A stretch of DNA of 64,000 nt from Phycisphaerae bacterium (lineage in GTDB: Bacteria > Planctomycetota > Phycisphaerae > Phycisphaerales > SM1A02). The notes under the pieces are model-generated. The model saw only the letters and a program-made list of their open reading frames with translations, searched no databases and had not been told where the DNA came from. The stretch lies in the NCBI GenBank assembly GCA_016845245.1, contig JAERSY010000067.1, positions 1-64,000 on the forward strand, written 5' to 3'. Positions 8,594 through 17,983 of this stretch are shown here, one piece after another. How positions within the stretch are numbered: position 1 is the first letter of the stretch; each line of letters opens with the position of its first letter. A program made the position numbers and the translations under genes.

Positions 8594-9964
8594 TTACCGT
8601 TGACCTGTAAGAATATGCAGACGATTTGCTGTGAGCACTGGAACTTGAGCAGAACGAGCTTGTTCAAGTAAGTGTTCATAATCAAGGAATGCGCGTTTTT
8701 GGCGTGCATAATCATCAAGCATTGCAGGTGTCGCACCGTGTGGTGGTTTACCAGCTGGCTCAGTTGGCGCGATGCCAAGAACTAGGAAGTCGAGGTCGCC
8801 TGGAAGTGACCCATTGTCTTCTAGAACTCTGCCACCCCAATGCCTAATCTGGTCTTGGATGAATCCATTATCTGATTCAGGAATACCATCACCATTGGCA
8901 TCAAAGTTGCCATGGATTAGGAATGTGTAGTTGTACTCTGGGTCATAAATTGCGTTCACAAGAATGTTGCTACGGACAATTGGCTGGCTTGTTGTGGAGC
9001 GTGTGATTTTTGCAGTTGAAGTTGTTTCTCCAACTTTGACGACTTCGATACTCGCTTTGCCGGCAGGGAATTCGCCATCTTGGTCGACTCTGAGTTGAGC
9101 AGGCGAATCATAGACTTCAAATGTCATGCCAAGGATGATGCGGTCGTTTGCACCACGGTCGATGAATACTTCATCGCCCGTGCTTACTTCAAGCACAGTG
9201 CCATCTACAAGTGTTGCAGGATTTACTTCACCCATTTTCCCAAGGTCAACTTTGTCACGCAATTCGTCAATTGTGCTTTGAAGTCGTGCTCTCTCAATTC
9301 TTAACTCATCAACATCACTTTCGAGTTGTTGAATACGCCCTTGGAATCCACCACGCAGTCGAGAGTCACGCGCTTCGCGAGTTGAGAAGAAGTCGTTGGC
9401 TTTCGTGTTGAGTTGAGCTGATTCGTCTTGGACATCTTGCCACTGATCTTTGACGGTTTCAACTTCTGATGCTGCAAACTCAACTTGAGAATCAAGTTGT
9501 TCTTCGAGTGACTGAATTTGTTGATTGGATTCATTCAATGCGACTAGATTCGCGTTGATTTCTTCTTGTCTCGAGTTTAACGAACGCTGAAGTTGGTCAA
9601 CTGTGATTGCGAGGGGCGTGTTGTTTCCTAAAACGGAACCAAGTTCAGTGCGGATTTCTTCAGTCGTTGAAGAAGGGTTGCCTGTAATCATTCGGTTTCG
9701 ATCTTCGACTTGGCTGTTTAAGTAACTGGTAACAGATTGGTTACTCTCTTTTGCAAGTGCAACAATCGTTTGAACGGCATCACTGCTTTGCTCACTTGAA
9801 GTTGCAAACGCATTGAGATTTGCTTCAGCAGTGTTCACCAATTCCATTTGCTCTCGATTGTTTGCATAAAACACAATGCTCAAGACCAGCAAGAATACTG
9901 TTGCGAGAACAAAAACAACCAAAGATACGATGACACCAGTTCCGGCGCCGCTACGAATAGCCAT
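8594..9964 (-). CDS. Membrane-anchored coiled-coil protein with BRCT-like C-terminal segment
   Basis: A 456-residue protein of unknown function. One transmembrane helix (about 10-33) is followed by a long helical, Gln/Glu/Ser-rich region to about residue 245 that predicts a coiled coil. Residues about 255-300 (VDGTVLEVSTGDEVFIDRGANDR) look like a small beta-barrel of the kind found at the end of some envelope assembly proteins. The last third includes FIQDQIRHWGGRV and DLDFLVLG, which match the shape of a BRCT fold (helix, GG, beta, then D-LV-G). The bulk is expected outside the cytoplasm. It is the first gene of the run leading to LpxL and the response regulator. The domain reading is tentative. 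Confidence 0.6.
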   Translation of the reverse strand: MAIRSGAGTGVIVSLVVFVLATVFLLVLSIVFYANNREQMELVNTAEANLNAFATSSEQSSDAVQTIVALAKESNQSVTSYLNSQVEDRNRMITGNPSSTTEEIRTELGSVLGNNTPLAITVDQLQRSLNSRQEEINANLVALNESNQQIQSLEEQLDSQVEFAASEVETVKDQWQDVQDESAQLNTKANDFFSTREARDSRLRGGFQGRIQQLESDVDELRIERARLQSTIDELRDKVDLGKMGEVNPATLVDGTVLEVSTGDEVFIDRGANDRIILGMTFEVYDSPAQLRVDQDGEFPAGKASIEVVKVGETTSTAKITRSTTSQPIVRSNILVNAIYDPEYNYTFLIHGNFDANGDGIPESDNGFIQDQIRHWGGRVLEDNGSLPGDLDFLVLGIAPTEPAGKPPHGATPAMLDDYARQKRAFLDYEHLLEQARSAQVPVLTANRLHILTGQR

Positions 9965-10303
9965 AGTGGAAACTCCAAAATGCCAAATGAGGTGACAAAA
10001 ATGACCTCAAATGCGGAAAAGATATGTGGGGTAACGTCTTACCCTTAGATTCGATAAGACAGTGTCTTGATTTATGGTGGTTTCGTCAAGGTCTAAAGGG
10101 CATGGAATCGGAGATTCTTCGGGTTATCGAAAGAAAAAAAGGGTTTTAAACTCTTTAAACCATGGTCTCGCCCATGTGCTAAAAAATGGGCTTCTAGCCA
10201 ACTCTGAGCGATGTTACAATACGGTGCTTCCATGGCTTTTGCCCCCTAATATGGAAAGTATCAATAACATCCCCCTTGGATTTGAGAAGGAAAGGTATCC
10301 AAC
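9965..10303. other. 339-base divergent intergenic region
   Basis: Between the divergent coiled-coil protein and lysine aminotransferase genes there is no credible gene. It holds an inverted repeat TGAGGT/ACCTCA at 9988-9993 and 10004-10009 close to the minus-strand start, a second, GTCTTA/TAAGAC, at 10036-10041 and 10055-10060, and a TACAAT hexamer at 10215-10220 that could be the -10 box for the aminotransferase gene; no convincing -35 sits 17 bases upstream. The inverted repeats may be operators or short RNA hairpins. An AGAAGGAAAGG ribosome binding site lies just before ATG 10304. Confidence 0.6.
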
Positions 10304-11632
10304 ATGTCAGTATCCCCAAATGATGTACGTGGCACTCTCGATAAACATCAACTCGTTGATGGCTACAACCTCGTCGTTGATTTAGATCAATCACAAGGCG
10401 TATGGATTCACGATAGTGCGAATGGCAAGCAATATCTTGACGCATTTACTTGTTTTGCATCATGGCCACTTGGCTTTAATCATCCTGACATCACGAGCGA
10501 CGCTGCTTCTGCAGAATTGTTAAAAGCAGCACACAACAAAGTTGCAAACTCAGACTTGTATACAACTGAACTTGCTGAGTTCGTTGATACCTTTGGTTCC
10601 AAAGTTTCACCTGAAGGTTACAACCACCACTTCTGGGTATCAGGTGGCGCACTTGCAGTTGAAAATGCACTCAAAACAGCGTTCGACTGGAAAGCACGCA
10701 AGCTTGGTAGAACAGACTTTCACGATTGCGTGAATGACCTCGGCATCTTGCACTTTAAACAAGCATTCCATGGCCGTAGTGGCTACACAATGAGTTTGAC
10801 AAACACCCTTCCTGACAAAGTTGGATTGTTCCCAAAGTTTGATTGGCCAAGAGTTTCAAATCCATTCTGCGAGTTTGATCTTGATGGAAACATTTGTAAT
10901 GACATTGAGGCAGCTGAAGCAGCAGCTTGCGCAGAGATTGAAGCTGCGTTTGATCAATCAGGAAACAAAATTGCTGGCATCGTGCTTGAACCAATGCAAG
11001 GCGAAGGTGGTGACAACCACTTTAGACCAGAATTCTTAGCAAAACTACGACAATATGCTGACGAACGCGAAGCGCTACTCATCTTTGATGAAGTACAAAC
11101 TGGATTCTATGGTTCAGGAAAGCCATGGTTCTGGCAAACAACTGGTGTAAAGCCAGACGTTGTGTCGTTCGGTAAGAAGACGCAAACATGCGGCATTTAC
11201 GCGAACGATAGAGTCAACGAAGTTGCGGACAACGTCTTTGAAAAATCATCACGCATCAACTCAACATGGGGTGGAAACCTCGTTGACATGATTCGCTGCA
11301 AACAATTCATCAACATCATTGAACGAGATAACATTGCTGAGCATGTCACCACACTTGGCAATCATGTCATTGCGGGCTTGCGTGACATCGCTCGCTCCTC
11401 AGACGCGTTTTCAAGTGTTCGTGGTTGTGGTTCGCTTATTGCCTTTACACTTCCAACACCTGATGCAAGAGGTGAAATGCTCAACTCGCTCATGGATAAA
11501 GGTGTTATTGCACTGCCTTGTGGCACTCGCTCTGTGCGATTTAGACTTCCATTAGTGATGACGATTGAAGAAGCTGACACATTGCTTGAACGAACAGGCG
11601 AAGCAGTTCACTCACAAGCTGCAACGGCATAA
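10304..11632 (+). CDS. lat: L-lysine 6-aminotransferase
   Basis: PLP-dependent class III aminotransferase that removes the epsilon-amino group of lysine with 2-oxoglutarate as acceptor, giving 2-aminoadipate semialdehyde. The 442-residue protein has the Lat-type N-terminus (VDLDQSQGVWIHDSANGKQYLDAFTCFAS in pieces), the cofactor-site motif LIFDEVQTGF and the Schiff-base lysine in FGKKTQTCG (K291 or K292). The FGKKTQ-CG context separates Lat from ornithine and GABA aminotransferases. A strong AAGGAAAGG lies before the ATG. The FIST gene starts three bases after the stop, so the two are almost certainly co-expressed. The product could feed lysine breakdown or the making of an osmolyte; the window does not decide. 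Confidence 0.9.
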   Translation: MSVSPNDVRGTLDKHQLVDGYNLVVDLDQSQGVWIHDSANGKQYLDAFTCFASWPLGFNHPDITSDAASAELLKAAHNKVANSDLYTTELAEFVDTFGSKVSPEGYNHHFWVSGGALAVENALKTAFDWKARKLGRTDFHDCVNDLGILHFKQAFHGRSGYTMSLTNTLPDKVGLFPKFDWPRVSNPFCEFDLDGNICNDIEAAEAAACAEIEAAFDQSGNKIAGIVLEPMQGEGGDNHFRPEFLAKLRQYADEREALLIFDEVQTGFYGSGKPWFWQTTGVKPDVVSFGKKTQTCGIYANDRVNEVADNVFEKSSRINSTWGGNLVDMIRCKQFINIIERDNIAEHVTTLGNHVIAGLRDIARSSDAFSSVRGCGSLIAFTLPTPDARGEMLNSLMDKGVIALPCGTRSVRFRLPLVMTIEEADTLLERTGEAVHSQAATA

Positions 11633-11635
11633 CTT

Positions 11636-12805
11636 GTGCGTAGCTCTGCTGCAATCAGTGAACACTTAGATACACGAACTGCAGCCATTGAAGTTGCGGG
11701 CTTGCTTGAGCTTGCAATGGAAGGGCATGTTGACCTCGTGTTTGTGTATGGAAGTTTTCATCACCGCGAATCGTTTGAAGAAGCTGTCGCTGACATTAAA
11801 CGCACACTCAATCCAAGTGCGATTATTGGCATGACAGTTGAATCAGCTGTCGGTTGCGATTTAGAACTTGAAGGTGTTGCGGGTTTGTCAGCGCTTGCGA
11901 TGCAACTTCCTGGCATCACACTTAGGCCTTGGACGACAACGCCGAGTAAGCCGGTTCCAATATCAAAACCGGAACGCATTCCAGAATGGATAGGGTTACA
12001 GGAAAACACGAAAGCGGTCTTTTTCTTTGCTGACCCATTCTCAACGCCGATTACGCGTTTGCTTCCATCACTTGTGAACGCTGCGGGCTCATCCAATGAG
12101 ATTCCAATCATCGGCGGCATGGCGTCAGGCGCATCCCAGAAAGGGTTCAACCGCCTCATCTTGAACGACGAACTCATCACCGGTGGTGGAATTGGATTAA
12201 CGGTGTCCGGTGATATCAACATTGATTGCATCGTCAGTCAAGGTTGCAGACCAATTGGCGAACCCTATGTCATTACGAATATCAAAGACAACGTCATTCT
12301 CGAACTTGGCGGAAAGCCGGCGCTTGAAGTGTTGCGAGGACTTGCAAAATCAATCGATGCAGATGAGCGAGAGTTGTTCAAACAAGGCATTCTGCTCGGC
12401 GGTGTGATTGATGAACAAAAACGTCATTTTGGTCGTGGCGATTTTCTCGTTCGCTCAATCCTTGGTCTTGATAACAAACGGAAGGGCATCGCTGCAGGAG
12501 AGTTTTATCGTTTGGGGAAAACAGTTCAGTTTCATGTGCGAGATGCGCAGACTGCTGTTGAAGATTTACAACTTCTTCTAGATGCGCAGGAACTTGAAGA
12601 TCAACCATTTGCAGGATTACTGGTGACTTGCAACGGCAGGGGTAAGAATCTCTTTTTCGAGGAGGATTGTGATTTAACAATCATCAGAGAGCGTATCGGT
12701 GAAGTCCCAATTGCGGGTTTCTTTGCTGCTGGAGAGATTGGACCAATCGGCAACGAGTCATTTCTCCATGGGCACACGTCTTGTTTAACGCTCTTTAGAG
12801 GTTGA
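11636..12805 (+). CDS. FIST N/C domain sensory protein
   Basis: A 389-residue soluble protein with the two-part FIST architecture: FIST_N at about 25-220 (LVFVYGSFHHRESFEEAV, then IIGMTVESAVGCDLELEGVAGLSALAM and IPIIGGMASGASQKG) and FIST_C at about 225-375 (FAGLLVTCNGRGKNLFFEEDCD, then IAGFFAAGEIGPIG and FLHGHTSCLTLF). FIST proteins are thought to bind small ligands, with amino acids proposed. The start is a GTG at 11636, three bases after the lat stop, with no clear ribosome binding site of its own, which points to translational coupling. No output domain is fused. Coupling to a lysine-degrading enzyme hints that the ligand may be lysine or a derivative; this is inference. Confidence 0.85.
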   Translation: MRSSAAISEHLDTRTAAIEVAGLLELAMEGHVDLVFVYGSFHHRESFEEAVADIKRTLNPSAIIGMTVESAVGCDLELEGVAGLSALAMQLPGITLRPWTTTPSKPVPISKPERIPEWIGLQENTKAVFFFADPFSTPITRLLPSLVNAAGSSNEIPIIGGMASGASQKGFNRLILNDELITGGGIGLTVSGDINIDCIVSQGCRPIGEPYVITNIKDNVILELGGKPALEVLRGLAKSIDADERELFKQGILLGGVIDEQKRHFGRGDFLVRSILGLDNKRKGIAAGEFYRLGKTVQFHVRDAQTAVEDLQLLLDAQELEDQPFAGLLVTCNGRGKNLFFEEDCDLTIIRERIGEVPIAGFFAAGEIGPIGNESFLHGHTSCLTLFRG

Positions 12806-12808
12806 CGA

Positions 12809-13405
12809 TTACTGAATGGAATCGAGTTTGACAAGATCGCCTTCTTTGACAAACTCAATTCGTTTAAATTGAAAATCCCCAAGCATGTTTGGTGTGAAAT
12901 ACATCACGATCCGATTTCCTTCTTGATGCACAAGGGTGTCACCAAACGTCCGGCTTTGCATCATTTTGCGCATCGTCTTTGCAATTTCCAATCGGTTGGT
13001 ATCAAAGTACGTTTCAAAGTAAGAAAGTTCTTCATCAACGGATTTGAAATATCGCTGGGCACTTGTGCTTAAAATTTGACCATACAAAACGTGCCAATTC
13101 CTGTCGCGTAAACATACGAGTGCTTGTGAGAGCACTTGTTCTGGGAGAACTGCACGTAAAGTCACTTCGCCTGTTAACTCATCTTTCTCTTCTAACTCGA
13201 TAGACGTCAAATATTCTTGCACGGCTCTTGAGTTTGTTCCGCCAAGTGTGGAGTACACGACTTTGGTGTTGTCGTCCTGCGTTGAATTCTTTGGCAATTC
13301 TTTGCCCATCGCAAGATGCCATGCTGGTACATGGCGATACTCAACCGTTTCGGTTTGACAACCGATAAAGCCAACAGCAACCATAAGCAGCAACATAAAA
13401 CGCAT
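12809..13405 (-). CDS. Lipoprotein of unknown function
   Basis: A 198-residue protein with a type II signal peptide: a short hydrophobic stretch and lipobox FIGC with the lipidated cysteine at 16. The mature part is mixed alpha/beta without a known motif; residues about 95-150 (LCLRDRNWHVLYGQILSTSAQRYF in pieces) are helical, and the end GNRIVMYFTPNMLGDFQFKRIEFV reads as beta strands. Its ATG shares one base with the stop of the beta-propeller gene (TAATG), so the two are translationally coupled and probably work in the same envelope process. It converges with the FIST gene at 3 bases. Confidence 0.65.
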   Translation of the reverse strand: MRFMLLLMVAVGFIGCQTETVEYRHVPAWHLAMGKELPKNSTQDDNTKVVYSTLGGTNSRAVQEYLTSIELEEKDELTGEVTLRAVLPEQVLSQALVCLRDRNWHVLYGQILSTSAQRYFKSVDEELSYFETYFDTNRLEIAKTMRKMMQSRTFGDTLVHQEGNRIVMYFTPNMLGDFQFKRIEFVKEGDLVKLDSIQ

Positions 13406-14520
13406 TACTTTGAGTCATCCTTTTTTGCCCAATCCCAGTTGTTAAACGTAAAGGGCGCGACCCAGAGTTGGCTCGTGTCGGTTCCCCGTTTACTCGTCCA
13501 CATAAGCCAAGTCCCATCTTTGTTAAACACGGGAAGACCATCGAATGCAGGCGTGTGCGTCACACGTTGGTGTGGCGCATCATCGCCCTCCTTGAGTTGA
13601 TGCAGGTTCGTCACATCAACCATGTAGACCTCGTAGTTGTAGTGCCCCATTTCACTTGTGGCATACAACAACGCTTTTCCAGAAGGGTGCCAGAAGGGAC
13701 CCCAATTCACATGTTGGTTGGCAGTAACGGCGTGTTCCTTTGCAACTCCGATAATCGTTCCATGTTCGTCAAACTTCAAATCAGAAACGTACAGTTGGAG
13801 TAAATCATTTGTATCTCGGTCTGAACGGTACGTGATGCGCTTGCCATCAGGCGAAAAGAAGGGACCGCCGTCATAGCCGGGCGCACTGACAAGGTGCGTT
13901 GTGATGTTTCGCTTCAAATCTTTGACATAGATGTCGCCATCGCCATCTTCAAGCGAACAATAAAGGACGTGCCGTCCATCAGGACTCCAAGACCCTTCAG
14001 CGATGTAATGTGCATTGTCTTCAATGAGCATTGTTTGTTTCGTTGGCTCAGAGAGATTACATTCGACAATATTCATTTCAGGCGGAAATGCCCATCTGTA
14101 ATCGCCACTGTCTCGCTGATAGCCGGGGACTTGCTCATCTGTTCGCTTTGTCGTTGTTGTGGCAAAGAGCACACTGTCTTGTTTTGATGGATGAAACCAA
14201 CCACATGTGTTGGCAGAGCCCTCATTGCTAATTCTGACAATGTTTTCCAGCCCCGAAATTGCGCCTTTTGCATCAAAGGTTAAATCAGCGACGTACATGC
14301 TGTAATCATCTGCGACTGTTTCGCCCTCTGCTGGATGTTCGATTGCTTGGAAGATGATTCGTTTTGTCTGTGGGTCAAAATACGACTCACCAGCTTTCAC
14401 AAACTTCGATGAAGATGTGAGCATGACAGGGGGGCCAAAAAACTTTGCTTCTCTGTCAGAGGGCGTACTCTGTAACAAAACCATTGAACTTAAGGTGAGT
14501 GCGATACAATGTAAAAACAT
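13405..14520 (-). CDS. WD40-like (PD40/TolB-type) beta-propeller exported protein
   Basis: A 371-residue protein starting with a signal-peptide-like segment (about 1-18) and continuing as repeated beta-propeller blades of the PD40 type: GSWSPDGRHVLYCS, GGPFFSPDGKRITYRSDRD, WGPFWHPSGKALLYAT and LPVFNKDGTWLMWTSKRG each show the SPDG-like turn followed by a strand. Such proteins act in the periplasm or outside the cell as binding scaffolds, TolB being the best-known case. No peptidase domain follows the propeller. It is translationally coupled to the downstream lipoprotein gene. Its start lies 11 bases from the divergent pseudouridine synthase start, so the promoters must overlap coding sequence; TTGCGT-N17-TATTCA is a possible minus-strand promoter. 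Confidence 0.8.
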   Translation of the reverse strand: MFLHCIALTLSSMVLLQSTPSDREAKFFGPPVMLTSSSKFVKAGESYFDPQTKRIIFQAIEHPAEGETVADDYSMYVADLTFDAKGAISGLENIVRISNEGSANTCGWFHPSKQDSVLFATTTTKRTDEQVPGYQRDSGDYRWAFPPEMNIVECNLSEPTKQTMLIEDNAHYIAEGSWSPDGRHVLYCSLEDGDGDIYVKDLKRNITTHLVSAPGYDGGPFFSPDGKRITYRSDRDTNDLLQLYVSDLKFDEHGTIIGVAKEHAVTANQHVNWGPFWHPSGKALLYATSEMGHYNYEVYMVDVTNLHQLKEGDDAPHQRVTHTPAFDGLPVFNKDGTWLMWTSKRGTDTSQLWVAPFTFNNWDWAKKDDSK

Positions 14521-14531
14521 AGGGTTAGTCC

Positions 14532-15200
14532 TTGAATACTAGAACAACACATCATACGCAACCAGAGCATTTGCCGCATGAAATTCCTGTGCTCTACCAT
14601 GATGATTATCTTGTCGCATTCGATAAGCCATCAGGACTGTTAAGTGTCAAAGGAATTGGCGTTGATAAGATTGATTGCTTACAAGTTCGGGCTGCATCTG
14701 CAATCGAAGGCGCTCGTATTGTGCACCGTCTTGATATGGATACGTCAGGCGTTATTGTGCTTGCTAGAGATGCGGATACTCACAGAGAACTCAGCAGGCA
14801 GTTTCAAGACAGGGAAGTGCAAAAGGCGTACATTGCAGTTGTTGGCGGATTGGTTCAAGAAGACAGCGGTTCAATTGACATCCCCATACGAAAAGACCTT
14901 GAAAATCCGCCCAAACAATGTGTTGACTATGAACAAGGGAAGCCATCGCTCACTCATTTCGAAGTGATTGACCGCTCGTCAAATACGACAAGGTTGTTGC
15001 TCAAGCCGGTCACTGGGCGTTCGCACCAACTCCGGATTCATCTCAGGGAACGGGGACACCCAATTCTTGGAGATAATTTGTACGCGCCAAAGGCATTGCG
15101 AGATGCCGCGGACCGGCTTCAGCTTCATGCGAAGACACTGACGATTACGCATCCTGCAACAGAAGACAGGCGAACGTTTGAATCAGAATGTCCGTTTTGA
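14532..15200 (+). CDS. RluA-family pseudouridine synthase
   Basis: Isomerises uridine to pseudouridine in rRNA or tRNA. The 222-residue protein has the RluA-family core: VAFDKPSGLLSVKG near the N-terminus, catalytic HRLDMDTSGVIVLA with the essential aspartate in RLD, KAYIAVVGG, and GRSHQLRIHLRERGHPILGDNLY near the end. There is no S4 domain, as in RluA itself or TruC. The start is a TTG at 14532 with AGGG eight bases upstream; no ATG or GTG lies between it and the conserved domain. It ends shortly before a strong bidirectional terminator. Which RNA position is modified cannot be told. Confidence 0.88.
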   Translation: MNTRTTHHTQPEHLPHEIPVLYHDDYLVAFDKPSGLLSVKGIGVDKIDCLQVRAASAIEGARIVHRLDMDTSGVIVLARDADTHRELSRQFQDREVQKAYIAVVGGLVQEDSGSIDIPIRKDLENPPKQCVDYEQGKPSLTHFEVIDRSSNTTRLLLKPVTGRSHQLRIHLRERGHPILGDNLYAPKALRDAADRLQLHAKTLTITHPATEDRRTFESECPF

Positions 15201-15210
15201 TTGACACAAA

Positions 15211-15239
15211 AAAAGGCACGGACTGTTGTCCGTGCCTTT
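15211..15239. terminator. Bidirectional intrinsic terminator between rluA-like gene and clpC
   Basis: A near-perfect hairpin with arms AAAAGGCACGGAC and GTCCGTGCCTTT and loop TGTT. Read on the minus strand it is followed by seven T, a strong terminator for clpC just after its stop. On the plus strand the T-run is shorter (CCTTTG), so it also serves the pseudouridine synthase gene but more weakly. Confidence 0.88.
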
Positions 15240-15245
15240 GTAGTG

Positions 15246-17768
15246 TTAACTCACGCCTGCAGATTCGGGCTCTGGCTCCTGTTTATCTTCACTCGTTGGA
15301 GTAAAGAAGAGGTGGTCATCGCCTTCCTTGTGGGTGACTTCAAGGTGGTCACCTTCGTTGTAATCACCGCTTAAGAGTGATTCTGCAAGTGGATCTTCAA
15401 TGAATGTTCCGAGCGCTCTACGCAATGGACGAGCACCGAAGTCTGGGTTGTAACCCTTCTCAATGAGGAAGTCCTTCGCATCTTGGTCAAGCGCCATCGA
15501 CATGCCTTTTGCTTTCAATCGCGAAACGATTTTTGCAAGTTCAATGTCAATGATGGAATACAAGTCATCTTTGGTCAGTGGTCTAAAGACGATGACATCA
15601 TCAAGTCGGTTAATGAATTCTGGTCTGAAGAACTTTTCTGTTTCACTGAGAAGTTGTTTCTTTAACTTGTCATAGTCTGCAACTTCTTCACGCTTGCCGA
15701 AGCCGAATGATTGGCCGCCCTTAATGAGGTCAGCACCAATGTTTGACGTCAAGATCACGACAGTGTTTCTGAAGTCGACATGACGACCGAATGAGTCAGT
15801 TAAACGGCCTTCTTCCATGATTTGAAGCAACATATTGAAGACATCGCCATGCGCTTTTTCAACTTCATCAAAAAGGACAACAGAGTATGGTTTACGACGG
15901 ACTTTTTCAGTCAACTGGCCGCCTTCTTCATAGCCAACGTAACCGGGAGGGGCGCCAACCAATCGTGAGACGGTGTGCTTCTCCATGTACTCTGACATAT
16001 CGAGATAGACCAGTGAATCTGAATCGCCGAACATGAACTCAGCAAGTGCTTTTGCAAGCAATGTTTTACCAACACCTGTTGGCCCAAGGAACAAGAATGA
16101 GCCCATTGGTCTGTTTGGATCTTTCAATCCAGAACGCGACTTGCGGATTGCTTTTGCGACTTGTGTAATTGCCTCATGTTGGCTGATGACTGTTTGGTGA
16201 AGTTCATCTTCAAGTTGCAACAATCGTTGTGATTCTGCTTCTTCGAGTCGAGTGAGTGGAACACCAGTCATGCTTGAAACAACAGCTGCAATTGCATCTT
16301 CATCAACAACACTGTTGACTTCGTTCATTTGCTCGCGCCATTCCTTCTGTGCGTCGTCTTTCTTCGCACGCAACTTTTCAGCTTCATCACGAAGTGATGC
16401 TGCTGCTTCATAATCAGCATTCTTAACGGCATCATCTTTCTTAACTTTAAGAAGTTCAAGTTGCTCTTCTATGTCAGCCATTGAAGGGGGCTTTGTCATT
16501 GATTGAAGTCGAACTCGAGCGCCTGCCTCGTCAATCACGTCGATTGATTTATCTGGCTGAACGCGTTCTGAGATGTAGCGGTTTGAAAGTTCTACCGCTG
16601 CTTTGACAGCATCGTCAGTAATTTTGACGCGGTGATGCTGTTCATAACGCTCACGAAGTCCTTTGAGGATTTCGATTGTGTCTTCATAGTTTGGTGGTTC
16701 AACAACGATGGACTGGAACCTTCGTTCGAGTGCATTGTCTTTTTCGATGTATTTACGATACTCATCGAATGTTGTTGCGCCGATGCATTGAATCTCACCG
16801 CGTGAAAGAGCTGGCTTCAACACGTTTGATGCATCAATCGCACCTTCTGCGCCACCAGCACCAACGAGTGTGTGCAATTCATCGATGAAGAGCAAAATGT
16901 TCTTTGCTCGTCTTACTTCATTCATGACAGCTTTGATTCGTTCTTCGAACTGTCCGCGATACTTCGTGCCTGCGACCATCATCGCAAGGTCTAGAACGAC
17001 GACGCGTCTGTCATGTAGAAGATCTGGGACTTCGTTTGCAATAATGCGTTGTGCAAGTCCTTCAATAATCGCTGTCTTACCAACGCCTGCTTCGCCTAGA
17101 AGCACAGGGTTGTTCTTTGTACGGCGGCAAAGAATTTGAACGAGGCGTTCAATCTCATTGTGTCTGCCGATGACGGGATCAAGTTCATTTTTCTTTGCAA
17201 GCTCAGTTAAGTCGCGACCAAAGCTATCGAGCGCGGGGGTCTTACTCTTGCCGCGCCTAGGTGATGGGCTTGGTGCTTCACCTGATGATGGCTCCATGTC
17301 TTCTTCTTCGATATCGTCAGCTTGACCAACGCCAGCGCCAAGAAGGTTCAATACTTCTTCTCTGACATCTTCAAGTTTCAAATCAAGATTCATGAGGACT
17401 TGAGCAGCAACGCCATCTTGTTCGCGAAGCAAACCGAGAAGGAGGTGTTCAGTGCCAACGTAGTTGTGGTTTAATGAACGAGCTTCTTCGATTGCGTATT
17501 CAATCACTTTCTTCGCTCGTGGTGTTTGAGGAAGTTTCCCCATAGTGACCATATCAGGACCACTCTTGACGAGTTTTTCTACTTCAAGACGAACCTTGCG
17601 AAGGTCAATCTCAAGGTGCTTTAACACATTCGCACCAACACCTGAGCCCTCTTTGACAAGTCCTAGAAGGATGTGTTCTGTCCCGATGTATTCATGGTTA
17701 AAGCGTTGTGCCTCTTGGTTTGCAAGAGCCATGACTTTTCGAGCGCGATCTGTGAGTCGTTCAAACAT
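15246..17768 (-). CDS. clpC: ATP-dependent Clp protease ATP-binding subunit ClpC
   Basis: AAA+ unfoldase that feeds substrates to ClpP. The 840-residue protein shows the full ClpC order: two Clp-N repeats (about 1-145), an acidic linker, AAA domain 1 with Walker A GEAGVGKT, a UVR-type middle domain with coiled coil (about 415-475, [28 protein letters not shown] in pieces), AAA domain 2 with Walker A GPTGVGKT and the [22 protein letters not shown] block, and the C-terminal D2-small domain. The UVR motif and medium-length middle domain separate ClpC from ClpA and ClpB. The ribosome binding site GGCGGAG lies directly after a GC-rich hairpin (17783-17798), and a perfect palindrome (17813-17829) sits near the likely transcription start. 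No clpP, ctsR or mcs genes are nearby. Confidence 0.96.
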   Translation of the reverse strand: MFERLTDRARKVMALANQEAQRFNHEYIGTEHILLGLVKEGSGVGANVLKHLEIDLRKVRLEVEKLVKSGPDMVTMGKLPQTPRAKKVIEYAIEEARSLNHNYVGTEHLLLGLLREQDGVAAQVLMNLDLKLEDVREEVLNLLGAGVGQADDIEEEDMEPSSGEAPSPSPRRGKSKTPALDSFGRDLTELAKKNELDPVIGRHNEIERLVQILCRRTKNNPVLLGEAGVGKTAIIEGLAQRIIANEVPDLLHDRRVVVLDLAMMVAGTKYRGQFEERIKAVMNEVRRAKNILLFIDELHTLVGAGGAEGAIDASNVLKPALSRGEIQCIGATTFDEYRKYIEKDNALERRFQSIVVEPPNYEDTIEILKGLRERYEQHHRVKITDDAVKAAVELSNRYISERVQPDKSIDVIDEAGARVRLQSMTKPPSMADIEEQLELLKVKKDDAVKNADYEAAASLRDEAEKLRAKKDDAQKEWREQMNEVNSVVDEDAIAAVVSSMTGVPLTRLEEAESQRLLQLEDELHQTVISQHEAITQVAKAIRKSRSGLKDPNRPMGSFLFLGPTGVGKTLLAKALAEFMFGDSDSLVYLDMSEYMEKHTVSRLVGAPPGYVGYEEGGQLTEKVRRKPYSVVLFDEVEKAHGDVFNMLLQIMEEGRLTDSFGRHVDFRNTVVILTSNIGADLIKGGQSFGFGKREEVADYDKLKKQLLSETEKFFRPEFINRLDDVIVFRPLTKDDLYSIIDIELAKIVSRLKAKGMSMALDQDAKDFLIEKGYNPDFGARPLRRALGTFIEDPLAESLLSGDYNEGDHLEVTHKEGDDHLFFTPTSEDKQEPEPESAGVS

Positions 17769-17782
17769 AATTCAATTCTCCG

Positions 17783-17834
17783 CCCGCATCAACGCGGGAG
17801 TGTCTTCCATAAGGTACACATACTGTACCCCTTT
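17783..17834 (-). promoter_or_regulatory. clpC leader hairpin, palindrome and TATA-like box
   Basis: On the minus strand, a TATAAA hexamer at about 17829-17834 is followed by GGTACA-CATAC-TGTACC, a perfect 6-5-6 palindrome with half-sites at 17813-17818 and 17824-17829, where a repressor would block initiation. Closer to the gene, CCCGC-N6-GCGGG (17783-17798) would form a hairpin abutting the Shine-Dalgarno. Neither the CtsR direct repeat nor the HrcA CIRCE element is present. A -35 could be TTGCAC, but its spacing is short. Confidence 0.45.
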
Positions 17835-17983
17835 ATATATATAACAATCGGTGCAATTGGCGTTCCATTTAAAGAGTTCTCAACTTTTTTAAAAAAGGTC
17901 AGATAACCCCAGTTTTCGCCATTTTTGACCCGTCAAGCAAACTCATTTGACAATGATACATCCCTTGAATGCCAAAGTGGCGG

